Under the pieces are notes generated by a model. It ran no database searches and had not been told where the DNA came from. It was given only the letters and a program-made list of their open reading frames with translations. Positions 1 to 7,986 of a DNA stretch of 39,616 nt are shown one piece after another. The DNA is taken from contig DAIDLI010000117.1 of assembly GCA_027449545.1 (NCBI GenBank), forward strand, positions 1-39,616. Direction: 5' to 3'. Origin of the DNA: Acidobacteriaceae bacterium (GTDB lineage: Bacteria; Acidobacteriota; Terriglobia; Terriglobales; Acidobacteriaceae). Position 1 is the first letter of the stretch; each line of letters starts with the position of its first letter. The translations under genes and the position numbers were made by a program.

Positions 1-655
1 CGGCGAACTTGGGCAACTGCCCGGTACCGAAGAGCGACTTGGAATTGACCATGAACGGCGGCAGCACCTCGGTGTAGCCGTGCTTGCGGGTGTGCAGGTC
101 GAGCATGAAGCTGATCAGCGCCCGCTCCAGCCGCGCGCCCGCGCCCATGTAGACCGCGAACCGCGCGCCGCTCAGCTTGGCGGCGCGTTCCAGGTCGAGA
201 ATGCCCAGCGCCTCGCCCACTTCCCAGTGCGGCTTGGGCTGAAAATCGAATTTCCCGGGTTGTCCCCAGGTCTTGACGACCTTGTTGTCCGCTTCGGAGG
301 TGCCGGTGGGAACTTCATCCCGGGTCAGGTTCGGCACCCGGGCCAGCGACTGCCGCAACTGCTCGTCGAGTTCGCTCGCCGCGCGGTCCAGTTCGTCGAG
401 CTTGTCCTTGAGCGCGCGGGTCTCGTCCATGACCGCCGCGGCTTCGTCGTTTTTCCCGGCCTTCTTGAGCGCGCCGACCTGCTGGCTCAGCTCATTGCGG
501 CGGGCCTTGGCCTGCTCGGACTGGGTGATGGCCTCGCGCCGGCGCTTGTCGAGAGCGAGAAAATCTCCCAGCAGGGCGGCAGGGTCGGCGCCCCGCGCGC
601 GCAGTTTTTTCTCCACCAGTTCCAGGTTGCCGCGAACAAACGCTAAATCGAGCAT
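1..655 (-). CDS. serS: Seryl-tRNA synthetase, N-terminal part (cut by window edge)
   Basis: Cytoplasmic enzyme that charges tRNA-Ser with serine. Reading the minus strand from the ATG at 655 gives [18 protein letters not shown], a typical SerRS start. A long charged helical arm follows at about residues 30-105 (the antiparallel coiled coil that grips the tRNA long variable arm). Then come [18 protein letters not shown] and [24 protein letters not shown], matching the entry into the class II catalytic domain. About 218 codons are present; the rest of the catalytic core with motifs 2 and 3 lies left of the window. A GAGAG stretch just upstream of the ATG may be the ribosome site. It is 52 bases downstream of the haem-binding gene on the same strand, so it may be read from the same transcript. 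Identification is firm from sequence pattern. Confidence 0.95.
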   Translation of the reverse strand, partial: MLDLAFVRGNLELVEKKLRARGADPAALLGDFLALDKRRREAITQSEQAKARRNELSQQVGALKKAGKNDEAAAVMDETRALKDKLDELDRAASELDEQLRQSLARVPNLTRDEVPTGTSEADNKVVKTWGQPGKFDFQPKPHWEVGEALGILDLERAAKLSGARFAVYMGAGARLERALISFMLDLHTRKHGYTEVLPPFMVNSKSLFGTGQLPKFA

Positions 656-707
656 GCACTCTCAGTTTACCCGACCGTTGGCGGCGCGGCTGGATGGGCC
701 GCCAGCG

Positions 708-1181
708 CTATCGCACCTCCGCCACACCGGAGCGAAGGCGCATGGTCTGCACCCAGGAGCAGAAGGCCTCCACATCCTCATCCTTGGGGCTGGCGCCGGG
801 GTGCATGGGCCGGTAGTACCAGAGCGGCATCTCGTCGCCTCGCATCTCGCGACAGGCGCTGATCAGCCGGATCTGGGACATCTCCGTACTTAAATTGCTC
901 CAGTTCGAGAAATCCAGATAGGCGCGGCCCTTGCGGATGTCGTTCTGAAGCAGGGCAGAGGCAGGCCACACGTGGCCGTACCAGGGAACCTTCACCTCTG
1001 CGGAGTGACAGTCATAGCAGGAGCGGCGCAGGGCGTTGTGAATCTGGGCGTCCGGATGAAGCTGCGCCTCGAGCGTGGCGTGGGGGTTCACCGGCTCCAA
1101 TCCGAAGTTGGGCCGGTGAAACTGCATGCCAAGAAAAACAACCACGATCACTATTGCGAAGATCCAGAGAGCTCTGCGCAT
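708..1181 (-). CDS. Haem-binding domain protein, single CxxCH, membrane-anchored
   Basis: Small 157-residue protein. Residues 3-20 form one hydrophobic segment, probably an uncleaved N-terminal anchor, putting the rest in the periplasm. One c-type haem motif, CYDCH, sits near residue 55 in the setting RRSCYDCHSAEVKVPWYG. This, and the later EMRGDEMPLWYYRPMHP segment that could offer a Met ligand, match the haem-binding (Haem_bd) domain family common in Bacteroidota and Acidobacteriota. The start is well supported: AAGGAG lies 8 bases before the ATG. Only three bases separate it from the stop codon of the upstream cytochrome c peroxidase, so the two are very probably co-translated. It may pass electrons to that peroxidase; this is inferred from position only. 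Confidence 0.85.
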   Translation of the reverse strand: MRRALWIFAIVIVVVFLGMQFHRPNFGLEPVNPHATLEAQLHPDAQIHNALRRSCYDCHSAEVKVPWYGHVWPASALLQNDIRKGRAYLDFSNWSNLSTEMSQIRLISACREMRGDEMPLWYYRPMHPGASPKDEDVEAFCSWVQTMRLRSGVAEVR

Positions 1182-1184
1182 TTC

Positions 1185-2333
1185 TCACTCTCCTTGCAGC
1201 GGTCTGCTGCGGTGCTGGCGGGCTTCGCCGGCCGATCCGGTGGCCGCTTCAGGCGAGGCAGCGACGGAGGGAGGCTGAATGTAATTGGTGGGAATGGGAC
1301 CGGTCAGCGCGCGGAGGAAGACCACGATCTGCTGCACCTGGGCGGCGCTCAACTTTTGCCCGGTCTGGTACTCGCCCATCAGCCGTACTGCCTGGTCGAG
1401 GCTCTGCACCTTGCCGTTCTGGAACCAGGGGCCGGTCTCGGCGATGTTCCGCAGCACGGGGACCTTGAAGTACATTGCGTCGCTCTGCTCGTGCGTGAGG
1501 TCGAAGCGGCCGCGGTCGCTCTTCTGATCGGGCCAGTCGCGGAAGACGCCCAGCTTCTGGTAGGAGTTGCCGCCCATCGCCGCTCCCGCGTGGCAGGAGG
1601 CGCAGCCGGCATCCAGATAGGCCTGCAGGCCCTCCTTCTCTTCTTCGGAGAGCGCCTTGCTATCGCCGCGCAGATAATCGTCCCAGCGCGACGGCGTCAC
1701 CAGGCCGGACTCGAAGGTGGCGATGGCATCGGTCACGTTGTCCATGGTGATGGGGTCTTTGCTCTCCGGATAGGCCTTTTTGAACATCTGCACGTAGGTT
1801 GGATTGGCCCGCAGAATGGCGATCACCGCATCGGGACCGGACATGCCCATCTCGACCGGGTTCATCATGGGCCCGGAGGCCTGCGCGGCCAGAGTAGGCG
1901 CGCGGCCGTCCCAGAACTGCGCGAATTCCAGCACTGCGTTGTACACGGTGGGCGAGTTCCGGGTGCCGGCATTCTTGTTGTGCCCCAGCGAAACCGCGTT
2001 CCCAGGATCGACGCCGTAACGGGCAAGATCATGGCAACTGTTGCAGGAGAGCGAATTGTTCTCGGAAAGGTGGGTGTCGTAATAAAGCCGGCGGCCGAGG
2101 TTCACGCGCAGCGCCATCACCCCCTGGGCCGGGGCAGGCGCGGAGATGGGCGCAAACATGAACAAGTGATCAGGCTCAATCTCCGAAGCAGCTTCCACGT
2201 CGCTGCGGCAGCCGCTCAGGGCGAGCAGGGCGAGCGCCAGCGAAGCCGCCAGGATGCCAGGCGCGGCAAAGTTGCGCCAGCGGCCGAGTTGCGGCGGGCA
2301 TTTTCCGGAAACAGTCGTTCTGAAGATCCTCAT
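1185..2333 (-). CDS. Di-haem cytochrome c peroxidase / MauG family protein
   Basis: A 382-residue protein with the CcpA/MauG fold. The first haem motif CNSCH is followed by D-L-A-R-YGVD, the second is CASCH, and the family landmarks RNSPTVYNA, FWDGRA, NPVEMGM and VLRNIAETGPWFQNG are all visible. The known role of the family is periplasmic reduction of hydrogen peroxide with electrons from small c-type cytochromes, or oxidation of a protein partner (MauG). I place the start at the ATG at 2333, which has GGAGGAGAG a few bases upstream. A hydrophobic stretch ending LALLALSGC then gives a lipobox, so it is probably a lipoprotein. The longer open frame upstream has no good ribosome site. It leads a tight pair with the haem-binding gene. 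Confidence 0.92.
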   Translation of the reverse strand: MRIFRTTVSGKCPPQLGRWRNFAAPGILAASLALALLALSGCRSDVEAASEIEPDHLFMFAPISAPAPAQGVMALRVNLGRRLYYDTHLSENNSLSCNSCHDLARYGVDPGNAVSLGHNKNAGTRNSPTVYNAVLEFAQFWDGRAPTLAAQASGPMMNPVEMGMSGPDAVIAILRANPTYVQMFKKAYPESKDPITMDNVTDAIATFESGLVTPSRWDDYLRGDSKALSEEEKEGLQAYLDAGCASCHAGAAMGGNSYQKLGVFRDWPDQKSDRGRFDLTHEQSDAMYFKVPVLRNIAETGPWFQNGKVQSLDQAVRLMGEYQTGQKLSAAQVQQIVVFLRALTGPIPTNYIQPPSVAASPEAATGSAGEARQHRSRPLQGE

Positions 2334-2613
2334 CGCTCTCCTCCTCCGGTTTGAGCACACGAAAATTCGGCGGCACGCGCGGCGGCCGGGTCGTATGGCG
2401 CGCAATTTTGGGTTAGCTGAACGGAAGAGTCTGTGATGCTGCGCATAGCGAGGTGTGAGCAGAGGCCCCTCAGGCCGGGGGATGGGCAGGCTGGACCACC
2501 TCCGGATTGGCTCGGTCCCGGGCCGCCAGCTTTTCATGATGCAAAACGCTGCGGTGGGTGGGCCGAAACTTTCTCGTTCTCTTCGCATTTAACAGAATGG
2601 AGAGGTTTTCGAG

Positions 2614-3435
2614 ATGAGACCAACTGAGTCAAGAGTGAAATCCCCGAGGCGACCCTGGCGGGTCGCGATTGCACTGCTTGGCGCCGCAGCTCTTTGCGCT
2701 GGCATGCCGGCTTTCGCCGCGGATGTGCCAAGCTTGGGTACGAATAACAATCAGCCCACGGCACCCGGCGCCCTGAGCTACGTCCAGGGCACGGTGCTGC
2801 TGGATGGAAATCCGCTCAATCGCTCGGACATCGGCAATACCGAGCTGACCGCAGGCCAGGTGCTGAGAACGCGCACCGGCAGAGCCGAAGTGATGCTCGA
2901 TCCGGGCGTCTACCTGCGGATGAACGACCACAGCGCGGCGAAGATGCTGTCCATGGAGATCACGCCTACCCAGGTTGAAGTGAAGCACGGCGAGATCGGC
3001 ATCGAAGTGGACGAAATCCATAGCCAGAACGTGTTGCAGGTGGTCGACGACGGTGTAACCACGCAGCTCCTTAAGAGGGGCTACTACGAATTCAATGCCA
3101 ACAGCCCGAAGGTGAAGGTGTTCTCGGGCCAGGCTGAAGTCCGGACCGGGCACGGAGCGTGGGAACGGGTGACGGGCCGGCATGAACTGGTTCTGGCGTC
3201 CGGCGCCCAGGGCAAAGCCCAGAAGTTCCAGCCCAATGCGGCAGAAGATCCGCTGATGAACTGGAGCAAGCTGCGCTCCCAGTACCTGACAGAAGCCAAT
3301 CCGCAGAGCAATCCCTCCTACGAGGGCGGCCCCGGTTGGGGCTGGGGTCCTGGTTGGGGGATGGGCTGGGGTCCTGGCTGGGGCTGGGGTCCTGGTTGGG
3401 GAATGGGCTGGGGCATGATGGGCTGGGGCTGGTAA
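2614..3435 (+). CDS. Secreted FecR-domain protein with Gly/Trp-rich tail
   Basis: A 273-residue protein. Residues 17-36 are a signal peptide ending AFAA. Residues about 50-200 look like a FecR/LysM-type beta domain (SYVQGTVLLDGNPL, LRTRTGRAEVMLDPGVYLRM, VKVFSGQAEVRTG). This form is common as a stand-alone exported protein in Acidobacteriota and is not the classic sigma-regulator FecR, as no inner-membrane segment or cytoplasmic domain is seen. The last 36 residues are built only from Gly, Trp, Pro and Met with ten Trp, encoded by two copies of a 42-base unit. GGAGAGG is 8 bases before the ATG. It is divergent from the peroxidase and followed by a clear terminator hairpin. Function unknown; a surface or polymer-binding role for the tail is only a guess. 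Confidence 0.8.
   Translation: MRPTESRVKSPRRPWRVAIALLGAAALCAGMPAFAADVPSLGTNNNQPTAPGALSYVQGTVLLDGNPLNRSDIGNTELTAGQVLRTRTGRAEVMLDPGVYLRMNDHSAAKMLSMEITPTQVEVKHGEIGIEVDEIHSQNVLQVVDDGVTTQLLKRGYYEFNANSPKVKVFSGQAEVRTGHGAWERVTGRHELVLASGAQGKAQKFQPNAAEDPLMNWSKLRSQYLTEANPQSNPSYEGGPGWGWGPGWGMGWGPGWGWGPGWGMGWGMMGWGW
3334..3417 (+). repeat. Two 42-base tandem units at the 3' end of the FecR-like gene; G-run cluster
   Basis: Two head-to-tail 42-base units (3334-3375 and 3376-3417) differ at only a few positions and encode two 14-residue Gly/Trp blocks. The coding strand has repeated runs of three to five G separated by short spacers, so it satisfies the usual pattern for a G-quadruplex-forming sequence. 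Confidence 0.85.
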
Positions 3436-3477
3436 TGCAGCCGGCCAGTTGCCCGCAGCCGTAGATGGCTTGCAGTG

Positions 3478-3509
3478 AACCCGAAGGAGAGAAACAGCTC
3501 CTTCGGGTT
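3478..3509 (+). terminator. Rho-independent terminator after the FecR-like gene
   Basis: Perfect 12-bp stem (AACCCGAAGGAG / CTCCTTCGGGTT) with an 8-base loop, followed by a short T-rich run. It starts 42 bases after the stop codon at 3435. Confidence 0.75.
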
Positions 3510-3590
3510 TATTGCGCTTCCCGGGCATCTCCGCCGCCTTTGGCCCACAAAAAGCGCGCGCCATGCAGGCTTGGAGGAGTCTCAGACAGG

Positions 3591-3623
3591 TGTGCGCCTG
3601 GCAGCGCGAGCCGCAGGCGCACA
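3591..3623 (-). terminator. Hairpin downstream of the TonB-dependent receptor gene
   Basis: Perfect 10-bp inverted repeat (TGTGCGCCTG / CAGGCGCACA) with a 13-base loop, 33 bases past the receptor stop codon. There is no T-run on either strand, so it may be a transcript-end stabiliser and not a true intrinsic terminator. Confidence 0.4.
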
Positions 3624-3656
3624 GAAAAGAACAGCAGTCCCGTTAGAAGTTGACTC

Positions 3657-6600
3657 TCAGAAGTTGATCCTCGCTGCCAACTGTATATCGCGCGAGTTGT
3701 TGCTCTGCCCGCTAACCTGCCCGAAGTTGGCATTGTCAATGTTGGTGGAGGCGATCGCGAAGAGCACCTTGTTGGTCAGGTTGTAGCCGGACACATCGAA
3801 GAGCAGGCTGACGCCTTCCCGGATGGTGAAGGTGCGCTTGACGCTCATATCGATGTCATAGGTTCCGGGACCGCGCAGGCCGTAGGCGCCGGTGCGGGCC
3901 AAGTTGCCAATGGTGTAGGGCGCCGGATCGGCAAAGGCTACGCCGCTTCCCTTGATATAGGAAGGGGAGTTCAAGCCGGCCAGTGCACCGTGCCCCCAGC
4001 TCCCGTTCTGCCGCACCTGGCCTGAGAAACCGGCCTCGTAGTTCGGCATACAGGTTCCTCCGTCCGGTTCCTGACAAGCGGAGGCGGTAATGAGCAAGGG
4101 GTAACCGGCGCTGTAAGTGTAGATGCTCGACGCTTCCCAGCCGCTGGTGAGAGCACGAGTGACCAGGCTGCCATTGCCGAGCGAGTGGCCCCGTCCGAAG
4201 GGGAGGTTCCACACCGCCGTGCCGGAGACGATCTGTGGCGTGTCTTGCGCACCGCGGCTCCGCTCCACGCTGGTGGGCAGATAGCCGCTGCGATACGTGC
4301 CCTGGTCATCGATCTCATGCGAATAGGTGTAGTTGAGCATGAACTCGATGCCCTGCGACATGCGCTTCTTGATGGTCATCTGCATGGCGTTGTAGTTGGA
4401 ATTGGCCACGTCGCCAAAGGCATCGCTCACGCCGGTGTACTGCGGGAAGGGCCGCAGCATCTGCGCGATGGTTGCCCCCTTGCCGCCAAAGGTGGCATAG
4501 GGAAGCTTGATGTCGGGGTCGATGGCTTGCGCAGCGGCGATATTGCTCGACGTGGCGGAGGCGTTCAACAGGTTGCCCAGGTTGTAGTACTTGGGATCCA
4601 ACTGATCGGACCAGAAGCCGCGCGCGCCTCCCGACGACGGAGCCAGGAAGTGCCCCTGACTTCCGACATAGTTGATGCTCGCGGTGATGTTATCCAGCAG
4701 TTCACGCTCGATTCCGATGTTCCAGTTGACTGCGTAGGGATTGCGGGATCCGTAATACGGATCGGCATAGGTCACGCCCTGCGCTCCAGCGCTGATGTTG
4801 CTGGCGTAGCCGGCACCGTAGGCGGGATCGATGAATGGCGGCGCCTCATAGGATGGGAAACCGTCATCCAGAACGAAGGCTGCGATGCCGCTACTGGGAC
4901 TTACGGCCTTGGGCGACGCCGAGAAGCCCTGGTTCCCGCTGCCGGAGCGGCCGATGTTGTTGGAGCCGGTGTCACGGCCGTAGTTGATGCTGAATCCGGC
5001 TCGCACCACGGTTTTCGTATTCAACGAGTAGGCGGCGCCGATCCGTGGAGCAAAGTTCTTCTTCCAGTCGTTGATCGGCGTTTTGCAGTTGCAGCCGGCA
5101 GCGCCGCTGCCGGCGAACTGCAGTGCGCCGGGATAGTCAACCGCCGGGTTGGTCAGGTTGGGATTCAACCAGGACATCCGGTTCTGCCCCTCGTAGTAAG
5201 GCGGGAACCAGTCCCAGCGAATGCCCAGATTAAGGCTGAGGGATGGACTGAGGCGGTAATCGTCCTGGGCATAGAGCGAAAGCGTATGCATGCGCCCGTA
5301 GGAAGTGATAATCGACGACTGGGTGAACGAGGCGGAGTCAACCTGGTCGAGCAGGAAGCTTGCGAAAGAGTCTCCGCTGGAGCTGTTGAGCGTCCCGCCC
5401 TTGCTGCCCGAAATTGCCGAAAAACCGGCGGTCTCCTTATTGCTGTAGTTCAGATTGAGCGGAGAGTTGCCCGTTGTGTAACTGGTAAAGTTGTCCTGCA
5501 GCCATTGCCGGAGCACGCCAAACACAAACGAGTGTTTGCCCCGCACATACTGGACGTTGTCCACCAGATCGTAGGTGTTGGTGACTTCCTGGTAGGCCTT
5601 CCCGCCGTCGTTCCATGTTGCGATGCCATTGGGGCTGGAGAACTTGATCTCCGGGAAGGTGTTCGCTGTTTGTCCGGTGGGCAGGCCGGCGATGCCGTAT
5701 TTGGCGGAGGCGCCGTAGATGGGATTGTAGTTTGCGTTCCCGATCGCGTCATTGTAGCGAAGGAACGCGAATTTGAGCTGGTTGATGAGGTGGTCCGTGA
5801 TCACATAGGTGTGTTCCAGGATCGTGTTCTTGGTATACGGAATGGCGATCTGACCGTTGACCCAGGGCAGCGGCAGAGGAATGTTGTTCTTAATCGTGTA
5901 GCCATGGGGATAGCTCTTGCTGGCGGAGAAGACAACGGCGATGCGCTGGCTGGAAGTGATGTTGGCATCGACTTTGCCCAGTGCCTTCCAAGCGAACGAA
6001 CTGGAGTAGTTAGGCCCAAGATAGTTGTTGGTCAGTGCGTTGGGGTTGCTCGGCTCCGGGAAGCCGTCCATGAGCGCCTTGGCCATGGGCATGATCTCCG
6101 CGGGATCCATGGTGTTGGGCACATTGTTGTAGTCGAACTGCGATCGCGCGCACTGCCCCGAACTGTTGCACGAGGTTGTGCTCGGATCGTAGATCGGCTG
6201 CTTGGAGGGTAAATCCGTGAAGTCGCCCCCGCGCTCGCGCATGGTAGGCACGGTGATCAGGCTGGGATTGGCATCTTTGGAATACGCAAAACCGTCATAG
6301 TTGCCGAAGAAAAAGATGCGGTTTCTCAGCACCGGTCCGCCTGCGGCGAGACCGAACTCGTTTTGGTGCTCGACCGGCTTGGTGGCTTTGCCGGTGGCAG
6401 GATTCAACACGGCAGGCGCCCCCCATCCCCAGGTGTCCAGAGCGGTGTTGCGCAAGTACTCATAGAGCGACCCATGGAGCTGATTGGTGCCGGATTTAAT
6501 GACGTAGTTCTGCGCACCGATGCCGGCGTACTCCACCGGCGTGTCGGAGGTAACGACCTGGAACTGATCGACGGCTTCCACGGCGATCGAGTTCGACACA

Positions 6601-7250
6601 TTGCGCGGATCGCCTTGCAGCGAAATGCGGGTGGTGGGGATGCCATCGATGTACAGTTCGTCGTTACGGCCTACGCTGCCCACGCCGTTGTAGACGCCCG
6701 ATGAACCGCTATTGCCCTGCGAAACACCGGGCATGAGATAGACGAATTGGGTGGCGTTGCGCGCGCCCCCGTTCATCTGAAGCGGCAGCGCGGTGTAGGA
6801 CTGATTCTCGACCGTTCCCCCGAGGGTTGCGCTAGCGGTGTCGAGGGAGGGTGGCGCGGCCGTGACGGTGACGTTCTGCGAGACCTCACCAACGTGGACC
6901 TTCAAGTTCAGGCCTACGACCTGAAGTGCATCGACGACCACGTTGTCCTGAGTCAGACTCTCAAAACCCTGCGCCGTGACCCTAACGCTGTAAGTGCCCG
7001 GATCGAGCGGAGAAAGAACATAGTAGCCGCTCGAGGTCGTCTTTCGGATCGTCTTGACGCCTGTGGCAACATTGAGCGCGGTCACCGTAGCGCCGGGCAC
7101 ATAGGCTCCGGCAGGATCAACAACGGTTCCGGCGATGGAGCCGGCGCCGTTCATCTGCGATAGAAGTTGGGGTACGCACCAGCCAAGGAGACCGACCATG
7201 AGCAGGCACAGTCGGGCTCTACGATATGCAATGCAAACAGCCTTTTTCAT
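3657..7250 (-). CDS. Oar-like TonB-dependent receptor with carboxypeptidase-regulatory domain
   Basis: A 1197-residue outer-membrane protein. A signal peptide covers about residues 1-32. Residues about 37-120 form the CarboxypepD_reg beta sandwich (GSIAGTVVDPAGAYVPGATV, SGYYVLSPLDPGTYSVRV). A plug-like region with NELYIDGIPTTR and long barrel repeats follow, and the protein ends in an aromatic residue (AARINF), as expected for BAM-inserted barrels. This architecture matches the large Oar/SusC-like receptors abundant in Terriglobia, thought to take up oligosaccharides or other large ligands with TonB energy; the ligand cannot be read from sequence. The start at 7250 is chosen because it begins the signal peptide and has AGGGGAG upstream. 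No SusD partner is adjacent. A promoter is visible at 7327-7355. Confidence 0.92.
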   Translation of the reverse strand: MKKAVCIAYRRARLCLLMVGLLGWCVPQLLSQMNGAGSIAGTVVDPAGAYVPGATVTALNVATGVKTIRKTTSSGYYVLSPLDPGTYSVRVTAQGFESLTQDNVVVDALQVVGLNLKVHVGEVSQNVTVTAAPPSLDTASATLGGTVENQSYTALPLQMNGGARNATQFVYLMPGVSQGNSGSSGVYNGVGSVGRNDELYIDGIPTTRISLQGDPRNVSNSIAVEAVDQFQVVTSDTPVEYAGIGAQNYVIKSGTNQLHGSLYEYLRNTALDTWGWGAPAVLNPATGKATKPVEHQNEFGLAAGGPVLRNRIFFFGNYDGFAYSKDANPSLITVPTMRERGGDFTDLPSKQPIYDPSTTSCNSSGQCARSQFDYNNVPNTMDPAEIMPMAKALMDGFPEPSNPNALTNNYLGPNYSSSFAWKALGKVDANITSSQRIAVVFSASKSYPHGYTIKNNIPLPLPWVNGQIAIPYTKNTILEHTYVITDHLINQLKFAFLRYNDAIGNANYNPIYGASAKYGIAGLPTGQTANTFPEIKFSSPNGIATWNDGGKAYQEVTNTYDLVDNVQYVRGKHSFVFGVLRQWLQDNFTSYTTGNSPLNLNYSNKETAGFSAISGSKGGTLNSSSGDSFASFLLDQVDSASFTQSSIITSYGRMHTLSLYAQDDYRLSPSLSLNLGIRWDWFPPYYEGQNRMSWLNPNLTNPAVDYPGALQFAGSGAAGCNCKTPINDWKKNFAPRIGAAYSLNTKTVVRAGFSINYGRDTGSNNIGRSGSGNQGFSASPKAVSPSSGIAAFVLDDGFPSYEAPPFIDPAYGAGYASNISAGAQGVTYADPYYGSRNPYAVNWNIGIERELLDNITASINYVGSQGHFLAPSSGGARGFWSDQLDPKYYNLGNLLNASATSSNIAAAQAIDPDIKLPYATFGGKGATIAQMLRPFPQYTGVSDAFGDVANSNYNAMQMTIKKRMSQGIEFMLNYTYSHEIDDQGTYRSGYLPTSVERSRGAQDTPQIVSGTAVWNLPFGRGHSLGNGSLVTRALTSGWEASSIYTYSAGYPLLITASACQEPDGGTCMPNYEAGFSGQVRQNGSWGHGALAGLNSPSYIKGSGVAFADPAPYTIGNLARTGAYGLRGPGTYDIDMSVKRTFTIREGVSLLFDVSGYNLTNKVLFAIASTNIDNANFGQVSGQSNNSRDIQLAARINF

Positions 7251-7326
7251 TTTTGATGGATCTCCCCTGATCGATGGGCAGGTAACTAGCGACCTTACTG
7301 CCAGGTCATGCCAACATCGGGAAGCA

Positions 7327-7355
7327 ATACTATCTACGTATTTACTTTCAGTCAA
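7327..7355 (-). promoter_or_regulatory. Sigma-70-type promoter for the TonB-dependent receptor
   Basis: On the minus strand, TTGACT (7355-7350; 5 of 6 to consensus) and TAGTAT (7332-7327; 4 of 6) are separated by exactly 17 bases in an AT-rich stretch. This implies a transcript start near 7320 and a leader of about 70 bases before the receptor ATG at 7250. Confidence 0.65.
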
Positions 7356-7556
7356 GTAACTTATTTTGCATTTTACTTGCCTGGAAATTATGAACTGAGT
7401 TAGTCTGTTGTCACTTTATTTTTGAAATCAATTTCGTAACATGTCGGCACGATGGCTGCGCCACGTCCGCATGCTGCTGGCCTTCGCGATGCTTTGTGCA
7501 GGCCATCGATGAACTATGTCTTAATTAGACAGAAATCATCTTCATCTATATTCATG

Positions 7557-7608
7557 CGGATGATTGGTTGCAATCTGAATAAGTCGGATTGCGCAGGATG
7601 ATTATCCG
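7557..7608. other. Nested inverted repeat in the AT-rich intergenic region
   Basis: Outer arms CGGAT/ATCCG enclose inner arms GCAATC/GATTGC (7570-7575 and 7587-7592). The DNA could fold into a two-tier hairpin. No promoter or T-run was tied to it; it may be a fragment of a structured RNA or chance. Confidence 0.25.
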
Positions 7609-7716
7609 TCTACAAAAGTGGAGAACGGTTCCACAGATGCACACGTCTGCACACTTAGGTGGGGATGACTTATCTAGTTAGTTCTGACATAAAGTGAAAT
7701 GTAACGTTCGCGCTCA

Positions 7717-7733
7717 GGACGGCATCGCCGTCC
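7717..7733. repeat. Short palindrome GGACGGC-ATC-GCCGTCC
   Basis: Perfect 7-bp stem with a 3-base loop, lying far from either flanking gene. It resembles the short palindromic repeats scattered between genes in bacterial genomes; only one copy is in the window, so repeat status is inferred. Confidence 0.4.
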
Positions 7734-7892
7734 CTACTGTGCGCCGCGTTCACAACAACACGTCTACCTGCGCGCCGCAGCGCTGCGAGACAGCGCGCAG
7801 TCGCGAGCGGCAACCCATGCAAGGCCGTGGTGAATTTCAATGATTCCTGGAACAGATTATCGCCATGCTAGCTGGGAGCCGGCGCCCGCCGG

Positions 7893-7908
7893 TGTGACCT
7901 GCATCACA
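7893..7908. promoter_or_regulatory. Perfect CRP-type palindrome TGTGA-N6-TCACA
   Basis: All ten consensus positions match, and the symmetry extends to GGTGTGA/TCACACC (7891-7910). It lies 79 bases past the end of the NADH dehydrogenase gene and about 640 bases upstream of the receptor start. On the minus strand a GATAAT hexamer lies 42 bases downstream of its centre, but no -35 was found. The regulated gene is unclear. Confidence 0.55.
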
Positions 7909-7986
7909 CCGATTGATCGGTCTCCTGGGGATTCCGGCCTGAGCGGGGGCCCCCGCCGCACGCGCAGGGGCAGGAAAGCTGCAGGA

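Larger units (their letters stand above)
7251..7986. other. Gene-free 736-base region, partly AT-rich
   Basis: No convincing gene was seen. It holds the receptor promoter (7327-7355), a nested inverted repeat (7557-7608), a short palindrome (7717-7733), a perfect CRP-type site (7893-7908) and a GC palindrome GCGGGGGCCCCCGC (7943-7956). The part from about 7300 to 7700 is much richer in A and T than its surroundings, compatible with a regulatory region, a small RNA gene or acquired DNA. Confidence 0.6.

Noticed and set aside
972..2354. Long open frame on the plus strand opposite the peroxidase
   Set aside because: It is the complement of a clear di-haem peroxidase gene; its translation has no domain pattern and GC-rich codon bias explains the openness.
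2432..2447. TGTGA-N6-GCATA upstream of the peroxidase gene as a CRP-type site
   Set aside because: Only 8/10 with an off right half-site; not distinguishable from chance.
4185..6212. 675-codon plus-strand frame opposite the TonB-dependent receptor
   Set aside because: Antisense shadow; the receptor on the minus strand has full domain order, promoter and ribosome site.
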